Assembly: GCF_010093815.1 (NCBI RefSeq)
Contig: NW_022985550.1
Span: forward strand, 13,074-77,073
Direction of reading: 5' to 3'
Length of the DNA: 64,000 bases
Origin: Pseudovirgaria hyperparasitica
Taxonomy: Eukaryota; Ascomycota; Dothideomycetes; Acrospermales; Acrospermaceae
In this document: piece after piece, positions 52,103-63,604 of the stretch
Numbering within the stretch: the first letter of the stretch is position 1
Layout of the letters: every line of letters starts with the position of its first letter
Made by a program: the position numbers and the translations under genes
The notes under the pieces: model-generated
Told to the model about the DNA's origin: nothing
Databases searched by the model: none
What the model saw: only the letters and a program-made list of their open reading frames with translations

Positions 52103-52506
52103 GATCCTCTTTTAACACGTACAATGCAGGTATGTACTCGAGTATTGTTTATTGGCGATCTTCCGAGGTTCAGAAATTACAAAGTGTAGTCGACCGTTTT
52201 AAGAAAGCACTCCGCTGTGCGGAGCGATAGGTACCGTGCAGATAATCTGCCAGAGAGCCAACTACCTACGTAGGTCAAAAACGTGATGATCGGTCTATGA
52301 TGCAGACCTTTAGAATATAAGAAGTGTGGACGGAGAAGTATCTTCTAATACATATTCTGGTGTATTAAAGTATAGCGCAGTGTGCTTAGGACGGAAGTCC
52401 TTTCAATGCGTCATCAGGAATACCAAAGTGGAGTTTGGCATAGTATATATACAAGACTATATCAGATAAACATACCTGAGCATCATAAATTTTTATACAG
52501 TGCAGC
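52103..52506. other. Intergenic spacer, MSH5 start and HSP78 end
   Basis: About 400 bp with no frame of note. It should contain the MSH5 promoter; no TATA consensus is obvious. Confidence 0.5.
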
Positions 52507-54888
52507 CTAGATCACTTGTGACGAGTGATTAAGCACAACTAGTCCCTCACCCCCTTCTTTGATCGCGACTGTTGCTGTGTCTCCAGTCTTGACCTGACCG
52601 CGAATTATCTTATCCGCCAATCCATTACCAATCTCGCGTGCTATCAGGCGGTTGAGAGGTCGAGCACCGAATTTGGGATCATATCCACGTTCACAGAGCC
52701 AATCCTTAGCCTCATTCGGCACGTGTAGCGTGATACGCCTATCATCAAGTCTTGCCTGGAGCTCTTTTAGTCGGATCTCGGCGATGTCGCGTAGTGCGGA
52801 GCGTGACAGTCTTCTAAATACTATAAACTCATCAATGCGATTAAGGAATTCTGGTGGGTAATTTGACGCAACCACATCCATGACCGCGGCTTTGACTTCT
52901 GGTGAAATCTCTCCATCTTCTTTGAGCTTGCGGCTATGAATTGCGTCATCCCCAAGAATAATCTTAGCGCCCAAATTTGATGTGAGCACGATCATTGTAT
53001 TGCGAAAATCGATTTTATGCCCCTGCGCATCTGTGAGAAAACCTTCATCCAACACTTGGAGCAACAAGGCTGAGATGTCGCGGTGGGCCTTCTCAAATTC
53101 ATCAAACAGAAGGACGGCGTATGGCTTACGTCGAACTGCTTCTGTCAGTTGACCAGCGTCTTCGTATCCAACATAGCCAGCAGGAGAGCCAATCAGTCTG
53201 CTGACAGTATGTTTCTCCTGAAATTCGCTCATGTCAAAACGGATGACTGCTGACTCAGTGCTGAACAAGAAATTTGCCATCTTTTTGCACAGTTCAGTCT
53301 TGCCCACACCAGTAGGTCCGAGGAACATGAAGCTAGCCAAGGGTCGATTTTCTCCATTCAAGCCAGCACGTTGCATCCGGACTGCATTCGCAACAGCGGC
53401 CAAGGCTTCATCCTGACCACGTACCGATTGTCGTAAGGTATCCTCCATATTGATGAGCTTTTCGACTTCGCCACTCATCAACTTGGTTACCGGGATCCCC
53501 GTCATCCGTGAAACTACGGTAGCAATATCGTCCGATGATACTGAATCATGTATAAGAGAATCGGGGCCCTTTCTTGCGGACTCCGCGCCCTCTTTGGGCA
53601 GCTTGTCCTCCAACGCAGGGATTCGAGAGTACCTCAGTTCTCCTGCCTTCGCAAAATTCCCCTCACGTTGCGCCTCCTCAAGCTCTTGCCTGGCTTGTTC
53701 GAGTTCGGCTTGTGTCTGTTTGAGGTCGGCAATCTCTTTCCGCTCTTGTTCCCACTTCTCTGAAAGCTTTGCTACTTCGTCTTGTTTAGACTTCAGCTTC
53801 TCCTCAAGTTTTTCACGCCGCTCTTTACTGGCGATATCAGTTTCTTTCCTGAGCGATTCCAATTCGATCTGGATAGTCATGATCTGTCTATCGAGTTCCT
53901 GTATGGTGTCTGGTTTGCTTTCTTGCTGAAGACGTAATGCAGACGCAGCTTCATCAACTAAATCGATCGCTTTGTCTGGTAAGAACCGGTCGGTGATGTA
54001 GCGATTACTATAAGTTGCGGCGGCAACAAGGGCCCCGTCCGTAATTCTCACACCATGATGTACTTCGTATCGTTCTTTGATGCCTCGAAGTATGGAGACA
54101 GTATCTTGCACGGTGGGTTCCCCAACTTGAATAGGTTGAAATCTGCGTGCAAGCGCAACATCCTTCTCAATCAGACGGTACTCGTTGAGCGTCGTTGCTC
54201 CACAGCATTGGAGCTCGCCGCGAGATAGCATAGGTTTGAGGAGATTGCTTGCGTCAATACTGCCTTCGGTCTTTCCAAGGCCTAGAAGAGTATGTAGCTC
54301 GTCAACAAAGAGGATAACGTCTCCTTTGGCCTCCTCGACCTCCTTCAGCACTTTCTTCAAACGTTCCTCGAAGTCACCGCGGAACTTCGCTCCTGCTATT
54401 AGCTGTCCGAGGTCTAGTGATATGACACGTTTGTTCTTCATGCTTTCAGGAACGTCTCCTTTCACTATCCTTTGCGCCAAACCCTCTAGAATAGCAGTCT
54501 TTCCAGTGCCAGCGGCACCAATGAGGACCGGATTATTCTTCGTTCTGCGGCTCAAGACTTGCAGCGTGCGGTGAATCTCTCCATCTCTTCCAATTACGGG
54601 ATCGAGGCGGCCATTTTTCGCGCGCGCTGTGAGGTCGACACCGTACGTCTCCAGCGCCGATTTCTCATCTTCACCATCCAGATTCATGCGGTGCGTGCCG
54701 CCTGGAGGATGAGGGTGACCGTTCGCATAGCCTCGCCATGGTGTTCGTGGCGTGTTCAGCGGGTGTGTTGAATGTGTTAAAGGTTCTCGCAGGGAAAGTA
54801 TAGGTTGAGGTGTTCGAGTGAGACTCCGGATGGAACTGGAGAGACGCAATGCGCCTCGCGCCCGGAATAACTGCATTTGGTGTGGCAT
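52507..54888 (-). CDS. HSP78: Mitochondrial ClpB-type chaperone Hsp78
   Basis: Single exon, 793 residues. The N-terminus is Arg/Ser/Thr-rich without acidic residues ([20 protein letters not shown]), a mitochondrial presequence, and the long ClpB N-domain is missing, as in Hsp78. NBD1: Walker [11 protein letters not shown], Walker [14 protein letters not shown] coiled-coil middle domain spans about residues 340-440. NBD2: [24 protein letters not shown], and sensor-2 GARPLNRLI. The protein resolubilises aggregates in the mitochondrial matrix with Hsp70. A heat-shock-element-like sequence lies about 115-125 bp upstream. It is divergent with the eEF1B-alpha gene. Confidence 0.95.
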   Translation of the reverse strand: MPHQMQLFRARGALRLSSSIRSLTRTPQPILSLREPLTHSTHPLNTPRTPWRGYANGHPHPPGGTHRMNLDGEDEKSALETYGVDLTARAKNGRLDPVIGRDGEIHRTLQVLSRRTKNNPVLIGAAGTGKTAILEGLAQRIVKGDVPESMKNKRVISLDLGQLIAGAKFRGDFEERLKKVLKEVEEAKGDVILFVDELHTLLGLGKTEGSIDASNLLKPMLSRGELQCCGATTLNEYRLIEKDVALARRFQPIQVGEPTVQDTVSILRGIKERYEVHHGVRITDGALVAAATYSNRYITDRFLPDKAIDLVDEAASALRLQQESKPDTIQELDRQIMTIQIELESLRKETDIASKERREKLEEKLKSKQDEVAKLSEKWEQERKEIADLKQTQAELEQARQELEEAQREGNFAKAGELRYSRIPALEDKLPKEGAESARKGPDSLIHDSVSSDDIATVVSRMTGIPVTKLMSGEVEKLINMEDTLRQSVRGQDEALAAVANAVRMQRAGLNGENRPLASFMFLGPTGVGKTELCKKMANFLFSTESAVIRFDMSEFQEKHTVSRLIGSPAGYVGYEDAGQLTEAVRRKPYAVLLFDEFEKAHRDISALLLQVLDEGFLTDAQGHKIDFRNTMIVLTSNLGAKIILGDDAIHSRKLKEDGEISPEVKAAVMDVVASNYPPEFLNRIDEFIVFRRLSRSALRDIAEIRLKELQARLDDRRITLHVPNEAKDWLCERGYDPKFGARPLNRLIAREIGNGLADKIIRGQVKTGDTATVAIKEGGEGLVVLNHSSQVI

Positions 54889-55480
54889 CCAACTAAAGAA
54901 GACTTTTGCAGTGAGCTGATAGAGACGGAGACCTACTATGTATACGTAGAATCAGCGCGACGCGCACCGCATAGAGCCGTCCTGCCATGACGTTCGAGTT
55001 GCTTCTCGAAAAGTCCTCGGTCGAGCTTAGGGCGACAGCTGTGACGCTAGCGCGACAGGGACATAATTTTGTACTATGCGTGTCCGAAGCACAGAATTGT
55101 GCCATGAAGATAAAATCGACTGGAGAATGGAGGGCACGCATTCATCACATCTTTAGGTACTGACTCGGTTTGAGTCTACATCTTGGACCTGGAATGTATG
55201 ATACAAATGTCGTCCCAAACATGACACTGTTTGTTCCTAAAGATTTGCGCCGTAAATTTGGCTTGGGTGGAAATGATGGCTGGCTGGTCCAAAGCGGCAT
55301 AGCGGCGGATGCAAAGCCTTGACTCCACCTCAAATTTCACCAAGAGACGATTTTTCCGTTCCTCTACAACATCCCTCTCGACTTCGACCACAAGTTCTTT
55401 CAACCCCACCACATATCCCACTCTCAACTACCAGAGTCTACTGCCCCCTTCCACATTATACATATCTCACTCTTCCAAGA
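54889..55480. promoter_or_regulatory. Divergent promoter, HSP78 and eEF1B-alpha
   Basis: 592 bp. TTCTCGAA at 55,003-55,010 lies next to another TTC block (54,993) and an AAGTCC tail, so it is a plausible heat-shock element (inverted nGAAn units) for HSP78. The side near the eEF1B gene is a strong pyrimidine-rich leader (for example TCTTTCAACCCCACC), typical of highly expressed fungal genes. No gene is supported here. Confidence 0.5.
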
Positions 55481-56541
55481 ATGGGTTTCACCGACTTCGT
55501 CTCCGATGCTGGCTTGACTCGTTCGTACCCCGCGCTGGATCTGCCTTCAGACGACAGTCTCTGACCTCGACCACAGTGCTCAACACCTGGCTGGCAAGCC
55601 GTAGTTACATCATCGGGTACGTAGGATGAATGTCCCTATACTTTTTATCATTTCCTTTTGCTTCTATGATGAAAAGAAATTGGTCCGTGTTTAAGAGCGG
55701 CTTAAGACCCCGCGAATGACTACATCCAATGCGCTCGTCGCACCTCTGATCTCCTTACCTTCGAAATCGATACAAATGATCACTTCAATTGAGATCTATA
55801 GCTAAATGACCATAGACATGCACCTACTCAAGCCGATGTGAAGGTCTTCGAGGCCTTCAAGGAAAAGCCCGCAGTTGAGAAGTACCCTCACGCCGCCCGC
55901 TGGTATAAGCACATCGCCACGTACGAGTCTGAGTTTACTTCGCTGCCAGGCGACCCATCCAAGGCTGCAACTGCGTACGGCCCCGAGGTTTCCACCCTGC
56001 CCATCCAGCCCAAGGCTCCCGCTGATGATGCGGCTGCTGCTGAGGATGATGATGAGGTTGATCTCTTTGGCAGCGAGTCTGAAGAAGATGAGGAGAAGCA
56101 AGCAGAGACTGCTCGCAGATTAGAGGAGTACAAGAAGAAGAAGGAAGGCAAGACCAAGCCTGCTGCCAAGTCGATCGTTACAATGGAAGTCAAGCCATGG
56201 GGTACGTCATAAATATATGTTGGCCGCGGTGAACGAATATTAACTAGCAGATTAGATGATGAGACCGATCTGAAAGCCATGGAGGCGGCAGTGCGAGCCA
56301 TCGAACAGGATGGACTCGTCTGGGGTGGGAGCAAACTTCAACCCGTCGGCTTCGGTATTTTCAAGCTCCAAATCAACTTGGTCGTGGAGGACGAGAAGGT
56401 TTCTCTTGAAGACCTCCAGGAGAGTATCTCCGAGCTCGAGGACTACGTCCAGTCCACCGATGTTGTAAGTTTCACCACACAAGTTGCTTATCGTGGTCTC
56501 GTATTGATCGGCTGTTATAGATTGCCATGCAGAAATTGTAG
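55481..56541 (+). CDS. EFB1: Elongation factor eEF1B-alpha (EF-1-beta)
   Basis: Five exons: 55,481-55,520, 55,577-55,616, 55,816-56,201, 56,256-56,464 and 56,521-56,541, giving 231 residues. The N-terminal GST-like segment ([22 protein letters not shown]) is followed by an acidic linker ([20 protein letters not shown]) and the guanine-nucleotide-exchange domain ([16 protein letters not shown], then [18 protein letters not shown]). The extreme C-terminus AMQKL comes from a 21-nt last exon. The protein reloads eEF1A with GTP during translation elongation. Introns are concentrated near the 5' end and the longest is 199 nt. Confidence 0.95.
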
Positions 56542-56990
56542 AGCGTATATAGGATGTGCGCTGGCAATACCGCTCACCGCATGGTGTCATATGATTTACG
56601 ATGAGGATGCATGGAACCGGAGGCCATATATGACTATGGGCATGAAAACGGATGGAAACGTTGATAGACTACGAACGCATTATATGGCTGGATGAAGCCG
56701 TTGAGGAACATGAATGATACCAAGTGAACTGTCATTTCCCATATCCGTGCCAGAAAGTGCCAGTCATGAATTCGATCTTTTTAAAGTCAAATCGCATTTG
56801 GCGAAACGACTGATGTGAACATCAAGGTCATCGACACATGCACAGCGATGCCCTGATTGGCCACAGCTTTGCGGGGGGTCCACTTTCGATTCCCAGCTTG
56901 TCAACATCCACACGCCGCAGAGTTTCATCCACAAAGGCTCACAACAGCGCCTACGGACCATTGACATAACTTCTGCTGCGTCCTGTCAAG
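56542..56990. other. Intergenic, eEF1B-alpha 3' side and EMC5 promoter
   Basis: About 450 bp. Short chance frames only; the 3' part should hold the EMC5 promoter. Confidence 0.5.
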
Positions 56991-57392
56991 ATGAGTTTCG
57001 TATCCACGATACTAAACGCCGTTGGCCTCATCTTCCTCACACACGCGTAAGCTTCTCAGAGTAATATCGTCGTAACCAGCTTCTCACCAAGCACCAGTGT
57101 CTACTCTGCCCACGAGCACACTGCGCTCAGCAGCACATCGCAAAGCAGCGCCTCCGGAACGCCCGCAAATCCTGCCTCGTCTCTCCCTCTAGATATCGTC
57201 ATCGAGCTGCTGGTAGCCGTCGTGGTGCTCTCGATCGGAATTGTGCTGTCGAGCACGCCGCTCAAGCCGATACAATGGAATAAATGGGCAGGAGCGATTG
57301 AGAAGAATGGGAGGAAAGAGAATCCTTATAGGATACTGGAGGAGCGGGTAGGGTTCTGGGACGTTAGGGTTAGTAGGATTCTGCAACGATGA
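56991..57392 (+). CDS. EMC5: ER membrane protein complex subunit 5 (EMC5/MMGT1)
   Basis: Exons 56,991-57,046 and 57,098-57,392 (51-nt intron) give 116 residues. It starts MSFVSTILNAVGLIFLTHA, the first transmembrane helix, followed by the family hallmark YSAHEHT. A second helix (VIELLVAVVVLSIGIVLSS) precedes LKPIQWNKWAG. EMC5 is a membrane subunit of the ER membrane complex, an insertase for tail-anchored and multipass proteins. Length and motifs match the family. Confidence 0.88.
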
Positions 57393-57850
57393 TGCTCTGG
57401 GGCGGCGAGGACGTTTTACTGATTATGGTGTTTAGAGCTAAGAGAAAAGAGTTTGCGGACTGGGTGAGACAGGGTGGGCAGTGAGTCTCATGGATGGATG
57501 GGATATGTTGCTAAATGTAAGCATATTACAGTCTAATGAGTAATGAGCACTCAAGCTAACACGAAGACCATGCAGAGCGCGCCCCAGATAGACAAGATGA
57601 ATCGAATTAATGGACTGATTTTCAGTCATGACGCCTAACGAACTGCGTTATATGCCGAGCTTACAAAATAGACAAACCCAGATGAACTCCCAACGCCCAA
57701 TCCCTTTTCTCGTTCGCATTCATTTTCTTGTGTACGTCCATTTTCTCGTTGGCATCACTTTTCTCATACGTTCGCCGGACGCTCTGTCAATCTGTTCCTA
57801 TTCTCGCCGCGACCATTCTTCCACATGTTCAGATTCGTGCACGAAAGCCC
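57393..57850. other. Convergent intergenic spacer
   Basis: About 460 bp between the stop codons of the EMC5 and luciferase-domain genes. It is AT-neutral without a frame and presumably holds both 3' UTRs. Confidence 0.5.
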
Positions 57851-58672
57851 TCACAACGCAACCCGACATGCCCCAGTCCTACACTCCCTCCCGCTTTCAA
57901 CACCCTCCGGCACACTCACCTCATCATCCCTCCCTCCAATCTTCCTCCCACTAACCCACCAGGCCGCAGCACTCACAATCTCCACCAGAACCCTTACATC
58001 TTCCTCCTCACGCGGGGCATACACCATCATAAACTCCCGTGGCACAAATCTCCTCATCCACCCTCCCTGGGCAAGTGGATGCCTTTCGCCCCAGCCGGCC
58101 TCAAGCACAATCTTCGCGTCTGCGGGGTGCAAGCTCAGATGCATGCTTCCATCCGAAGGGTGCAGATGGCACACTTCCCCACGACACGTCCGCACAATAG
58201 GCGCCAGACTGAACAGTCCTGTCCCGTGTTTCTCGAAGCAACTCGTGCCCTGGACGAGATGATTCGCGGGGTCCTTTGCCAGGCTCTTCAGTACATCACT
58301 GAATAGTGCGTACATGCCCGGCGTGATGCGCTGTGTTGTTTGTCGATGGGGTGCAATGCCTGCGACACGCGGTCTCGGCGCACCACGCTTTGGTAGTGCG
58401 GACAGTACGCCGGGCGTAAAGTGCGGGTGGACGAATGCTGGAGCGTACGGATCGCGCAGTGCAAAGAGGCTGAGGAAGCGGATTTTCAGATAGCCGTAGG
58501 GCGTGCTGGGGGTGCCGCCGGGGCCGAGCGAGGTAAAGGCCGTGTAGTCGTTCACGATGATGTACATTGGCGGGATGAGTGTCAGCAAGAGGAGAGACTT
58601 GAGGAGGGTGAGGAGTGGCGTGGAAGAGGCCTCAATGGAGAAGGAGTTTGGATCATGAGTATCGAAATCCAT
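57851..58672 (-). CDS. Luciferase-domain protein with N-terminal membrane helix, 273 aa
   Basis: Single exon. The start at 58,672 was chosen (MDFDTHDPN); an upstream in-frame Met at 58,771 would add an unlikely His/Thr leader. An N-terminal membrane segment (LLKSLLLLTLIPPMYIIV) is followed by a domain whose core (EVCHLHPSDGSMHLSL and AGWGERHPLA) matches the fungal 'luciferase' domain family, which has no proven light-emitting role in these fungi. The end is MMVYAPREEEDVRVLVEIV and a variable tail. The protein is probably anchored in an internal membrane. Substrate and function are unknown. Confidence 0.75.
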   Translation of the reverse strand: MDFDTHDPNSFSIEASSTPLLTLLKSLLLLTLIPPMYIIVNDYTAFTSLGPGGTPSTPYGYLKIRFLSLFALRDPYAPAFVHPHFTPGVLSALPKRGAPRPRVAGIAPHRQTTQRITPGMYALFSDVLKSLAKDPANHLVQGTSCFEKHGTGLFSLAPIVRTCRGEVCHLHPSDGSMHLSLHPADAKIVLEAGWGERHPLAQGGWMRRFVPREFMMVYAPREEEDVRVLVEIVSAAAWWVSGRKIGGRDDEVSVPEGVESGRECRTGACRVAL

Positions 58673-58803
58673 TTTCTCTCTGTGTGTGTGTATGTTCGTC
58701 TCGTATCGACAAATCGTGCGTGAGGTGGCCTGTCTGCGGTGTTTGTGTGTGTGTGTGTGGATTGATGTCAATTGCTGGGGTCTGGGATTGACTGGACGTG
58801 AGA

Positions 58804-58920
58804 TCAGGCGAGGTCTTTTGGAACCGGAAGGAGAATATCGAGGAACTCGTTTTTTTTAAGGTTTTTTAAGCCTGGCTCGGGTACCTGAGAGTGGATGCAG
58901 GCGGAACGAAGCTGTTTGAG
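58804..58920 (-). other. Possible orphan exon, SAP-like
   Basis: The frame is open with a natural stop at 58,804. Its composition (NLKQLRSACIHSQVPEPGLK) is protein-like and resembles a SAP helix-turn-helix. The upstream part of the same frame encodes poly-Ile from the GAT microsatellite, so it cannot be a plain single exon. It may be the last exon of an unrecognised small gene or chance. Confidence 0.3.
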
Positions 58921-58983
58921 ATTGAGGTTTTGGAGAGGGCGAACAGAATTGGAAGCTTTGACAGTAACAACAATCACAATGCT

Positions 58984-59090
58984 GATGATGATGATGATGA
59001 TGATGATGCTGCTGCTACAGCCCTTGTAACGCCAACACACGTCAACTGCAACCGACAACAACAACGACAGCAACAACAACGACGACGCGT
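58984..59090. repeat. Microsatellite block (GAT)8, (GCT)3, CAA/CGA-rich
   Basis: Eight perfect GAT units at 58,984-59,007 run into three GCT units; 40 bp later a CAACAACAACGACAGC-type tract follows. These are simple repeats in a gene-poor spacer and likely polymorphic. Confidence 0.8.
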
Positions 59091-60123
59091 ATCTGAACGT
59101 CCTTCTCTTCTTGAATGATACCCAACCTCGCTCAATCGATTGACAACATTGCAACCAAACCAGCCAGAGTCCCATATCACTCACCTCTTTAAATACCCGC
59201 CCAAGCAACTTGCCCCTCCCCTTAAAAAACTTCCCCACGTGTCGACCCTGCTGCGTGGGTGTGCGTGACCACCAACCCCCTCCCTCTCCCAATAGATCTT
59301 CACCCTCTCAGCTCGCGAGACAACTCCGGCGCCCATTCCCGCAATTGCCAAAGGACAATAAAGTTCGAAAATCGCAGTCCCTTCAGCCAATCAGCAGCCT
59401 TCACATTTCACACACAAGAACGCGCGTTGCTAGCGCGCAGGTACGTACAGCCAGCCAGCTCAGAGGAATACCTGCACGCTTGGCTGCACCTGCAGCAGCA
59501 AAAGGAAGCCTATTGCCGAGACATTGCTGCTGTGCTGGAGCGCGACGAGAGGGGACACATCATGGGGTGCGGCTCGGCAAGGAAGCAGTGATTGGAGAAG
59601 TTGGGCCCGGAGAGCTGGGAGATTCCGGTGCTGCTCGTAACGTGTGAGGTGGGAAGAGTGGGATGTGCGGATTGAGAGTGAGAGGTGCATGGTATGGGTG
59701 TGTGGCTGGCTGGGGAGAGCACGCGACATCGGAGTCAGCGCGGTTGGGCGTTCGCCTTGGGATGTACACGAGATAGCAGATAGACAGCTGGATTATAGAG
59801 TTTTGTACGAATGTTCGACTCCGACATACGGCAACGCAGAAGCACGAATTGACCGACCCGTGTCTTGGGCGTGTCCTCGATATCTCAACAAGTAGTACAT
59901 GCAATACCAACAGTAACAACTCTAGGGTATCATTTGCCGCACGTCCCTCTTTCGCGTGTGGTATATATCCTTTTCCCCGCTTCTTAAGCTACTTTACACG
60001 GCGTAAAACCATAGCCGCACCAGTGAAGTCAAAGCAAAAACGCCGTCATGGGATATCTCAGCCTCGTGCGATGCATTCGAGGACAACGACATTGTAAAAG
60101 ATTGTGCTGCAGATAATAGTGTT

Positions 60124-61614
60124 TCATGGCTGCGGGGGCCTGTAGGGTATAAACCGGCCTCCCTGTGTCTGACCACTGGTCGGTCCTACTGGTCCCTGGG
60201 GCTGAGGATGGCTCTGAGACTGGGTGACTTCACCCTCTTGTACTGGCTGAAGCGATCCACCACCGAAATGTGCCGCATGTGCGCCCTTGATTCTCAGATC
60301 GTCTTGTGGAACTTCAACGTTCATAGATGATATCGATACTGGAGAGCTTGGGAAGTTGCCTGTGCCGACTGCTGGCGAAATCGAAGAACCGCTGGGTGTT
60401 TCGGAATTGCGAGAAGCATTTCCAGGTGCAAGGTTGTTCTTCGACTGTCGAGCAAACGAGTTTGGCGGTTGTGCTGGCGATCCTTCAAGCTCAGAGTGTG
60501 TCTGCGATGGACTATTCTCGGGCAGCTCCGTAAAGTTTGAAATGGGCCTGCTGTCAATCTCTACAGGATTACCCTGAGAACCGGTCGGAAGTACATTGGC
60601 ATACTTCGCATCTGCAGTGATCTCTGTGGGTGATGTCGTCTCGGTGGAAGTTTTGCCAGGTTTTGAAAGCGTTGCGGCAAATGGGTTGCTGGTATTACCG
60701 GTGTCGCTACGCCCAGCCTGTTGTTGTCGTCGACGACGCCACAGAAAGAACAGAATGCCGGCAATTGCGATGAGACCCAATGGAATACCGACTGCCAAAC
60801 CAACTATCATGCCGGTATTAGAGGATCCACCAGAGTCGTCATTATTGGTTGGTGTGTCGGTTGAAGCCGGAGTGAGAACAGTGGTTCGCACGATTGTTAC
60901 GGGACCATTACTACCCGTCTCAATTGAAGTGAATTCAGAGACTACAGGTGTACCAGCTGCAGTTACATCTGATGTAGGTGCAGGCGAAGAGGGAGGATTC
61001 GAAGTAGGTCTTGTAGAACCTCCATTCGACGAACGGACCGAGGACTGAGCCGAGGAGGGACTACCGTCAGTAAAGGAAGATGGACCAGCAAGAGAAGTAG
61101 CCTTGGCGACGCCATTCGTGCTCAAGACCGTTGCGAATACGTTTCCAGCCGAGAGGTTATCCACAAACTCGAAACCCTGGTCTGTACAGCAGTTTCCGGC
61201 TTGTCTGTTCTTGTCACAACAATAGCGACCATCATTGCAAGCCAGAATGGCCTCGTTTCCAATAGCTGTGTTGTCTGGTGAAGGTCAATTAGCAGCTGGT
61301 CGAGTGACACGAGAGGCAAGGCAGGTAGAATCACCGTATGTGCAGTAGTTGTTCGCACAGCCAGCACCAAAATCACCATTGGTACAGGAATAGCGACCTA
61401 GGATTTTCGCAGCAGGATTGTAGCAGAGGCCATTATCGAGACACTGCCATTGAAGCGGACAGCATACCACATTATCGCCAGTACCACATGCGAAAGAGTC
61501 TCCTGCTTTGTCGCCGTTGGGGTAGTAACAGGTTTGCGCGTCAACAGCAATTATCAGAACAAAGGCTACGACATAGCGAGCGATGGGCGATTTGAAGGAC
61601 AGTTGAGAGCGCAT
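60124..61614 (-). CDS. Cysteine-rich type I single-pass membrane protein, 484 aa
   Basis: Exons 61,614-61,311 and 61,274-60,124 give 484 residues with the start at 61,614. A signal peptide (MRSQLSFKSPIARYVVAFVL up to VDAQ) leads into a Cys-rich ectodomain (TCYYPNG, CCPLQWQCLDNGLCY, GRYCCDKNR, NCCTDQG), a Ser/Thr-rich stalk, one membrane helix (GMIVGLAVGIPLGLIAIAGI followed by FFLWRRRRQQQ) and a long cytoplasmic tail ending in a Pro/Gln-rich part. The layout is that of fungal wall or surface sensors of the uncharacterised Cys-rich type. The intron is 36 nt (donor 61,310); an alternative donor at 61,334 gives 60 nt and also keeps the frame but loses a Cys. Confidence 0.75.
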
Positions 61615-62763
61615 CGCGAGGGTATGCCAGGCCAGAGTGCGCCTGAATTGCAGACGCGACGCTGGAGGCGACGTATAAAGAATGAAAGGATGGAGGAAGA
61701 ATGAAGGTGGGTATAATAAGGTGGACCGCACACCCACAGTAATTAGAAGATGATAAAGATAGACGACGAGTGGCGGTCCCCAGATAGCAAGACTGGGATG
61801 TCTGTGTGGGTACAACGATGTGAAGTGTGGCGTGTGGTTTCACAGCCAGGTTGGATGGTGACAATGGTGGTGATGGTGACGGCGGCGGTGCAGATGAGGG
61901 AATTCAATTGGAAACTTCCTCAAGCAAGGGGGAGTCCAGAGTTACATCCTTGGAGGTTGGACGGGGGGCAGTGACGCTACAAAAAGGCACAAGCAGAAGC
62001 ACAAGCACAAGCAGTCAACCATCAATTGCCGTGGCACAAACAATCATCTGCTTGATGCTATTAGTCCATGCCATCATACCTCATCACACTACCATAGCCT
62101 AGGTATCGTCAACAAACTTATCTCATTATGGTTACGCTGCCAATTGAGGCGTGACTCTCAGGCTCTGTGGGAGAAAAGCAGGTGTGGTCGGCCGAGGCTA
62201 TCACGACGGTGTGCCCTACACCTACAGTACACGAACTGTTCTGCCGTCCCGCGAGGAGCCGCGATACCGCAATACCGCAATAATTACTGCAATACTGCAA
62301 TACGCCCATACGTAATTATGGACTCGTCGGAAAGGAAGAGGGATAAGCTTTTTGGCGTTTGAAACGGTGGAGACGCCAGCTGGCAAACAAACCGGTCTGA
62401 TTCGCAGAGCTTGAAAAGGGGAGGAGAAGTGGCAGCCAAGTAACGCCCCAGCCCAGTGCTACTGTGCCAGCCTGTGGTCCTGTCCCTGCACACTAATTTG
62501 CGCCTTTTTCTGGCCCGTCCTGGCTAAGCGGGCCCCCGCATTCTCAGTTAGCAATCATCATGATATAATTACTATGTATAGCATTCATTCCACCTCCTAT
62601 CCTGCACCATTCATTACTTATCTTCTTGACTTTGACCACCGCAACACCTCCATTACAATCATTGTCTTTTTGGTCGCCATACCGCCAATGGAAATATCAA
62701 AACACAGCCCACGTTGATACTTTCATGCTTTCTCTCCGAATCTCTTTCTCCTTGTCGTCATGT
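61615..62763. other. 1.15-kb intergenic region
   Basis: This holds the promoter of the membrane protein and the 3' end of the coiled-coil gene. An AATACCGCAATACCGC-type short repeat (three to four units of about 8-9 bp) lies around 62,266-62,300. No gene is supported. Confidence 0.45.
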
Positions 62764-63604
62764 TCAAACTGCCTCCTCCTTGGTCAACTCCTTTATCGCT
62801 TCAAGAAGCTTGCGATCCTTTTGCAGTCCAGCAATCTCCTTCGCCTGGTCCTCATAACTTTCTTTGACTCCTTTGAATTCCATTTTCACATCCGACAAAT
62901 GCGTCGTCAATTCCGCGTTCACTCTTCTCAGCTCTGCCACTAGAGCGTTCTCCACTCCTTTCCTGTGTTGGCTGACTGTCATCACGAGTTTCTCTCTCTG
63001 CATTTCCACCTTCTTCTTCTCGGTGCGGAGCTGGTCGATGGTGCACTGCATCATTCGCAACATTTCGGTCTGTGTTGAGGCCTTTGTTTTCCAAACAGTG
63101 ATCGTCCTTTCTAATTCCAACTCTCGCTTTTCCGACCGCTCCAGATACGCTGTAGATACCGTCATCAGGCCCAGTGCCGGTTCGTCGGTGCTTGGACAGT
63201 GACTTGGTTTTGGCCTCTTCGCAGGAGGAGCATGGTGAGCCTCGAAGCGTCTCGCTGGAATTTGCAAGTCTAGCTGTCGATCCATTTCCAATCTCCTAGA
63301 CCCCATGAGCATTGGAGCTGCTGATGCACATTCAGGTTTTATTAGGACAGGCAGACGAAAGATATTTATATGGGTATGTCGATCCAGAGAACTCACTTGG
63401 CTTCCTATTCTCGACTTGGTCCATAATCGGACTCCCCTTTCCTTGTACCAGCTGGTTGGTGTTGGCAGCTACATTTAAGATCTGGCCCGGAAGTGGACGG
63501 CAGAAGCTCAACAGGTCCACTGATGGCTCATCGTCGTCATCTTCCAACTTGATATCGTCTCTCTTGCGCTTGTCCACCGACGGGGTTTCATTCAACTTGG
63601 ACAT
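62764..63604 (-). CDS. Small coiled-coil protein, probably nuclear, 254 aa
   Basis: Exons 63,604-63,397 and 63,320-62,764 (76-nt intron, donor GTGAGT) give 254 residues. The start MSKLNETPSVDKRKRDD includes a basic KRKR, a possible nuclear signal. An acidic stretch and a Pro-rich hinge (APPAKRPKPS) follow. The C-terminal half is a long coiled coil (ELELERTITVWKTKA, LRTEKKKVEMQREKL, to the end). No catalytic domain is seen; family unrecognised. The acceptor is a tandem CAGCAG, so an isoform one residue shorter is possible. Confidence 0.65.

Larger units (their letters stand above)
58673..60123. other. 1.45-kb spacer with microsatellites
   Basis: It contains (TG)n at about 58,744-58,759, (GAT)8 at 58,984-59,007 followed by (GCT)3, and a CAA/CGA-rich tract at 59,053-59,090. 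A minus-strand frame ending at 58,804 has a helical segment (LQNLNLKQLRSACIHSQVP, then KKNEFLDILLPVP) that looks like a SAP-type exon, but no confident upstream exon exists because the frame then runs into the microsatellite. Nothing else is supported. Confidence 0.45.
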
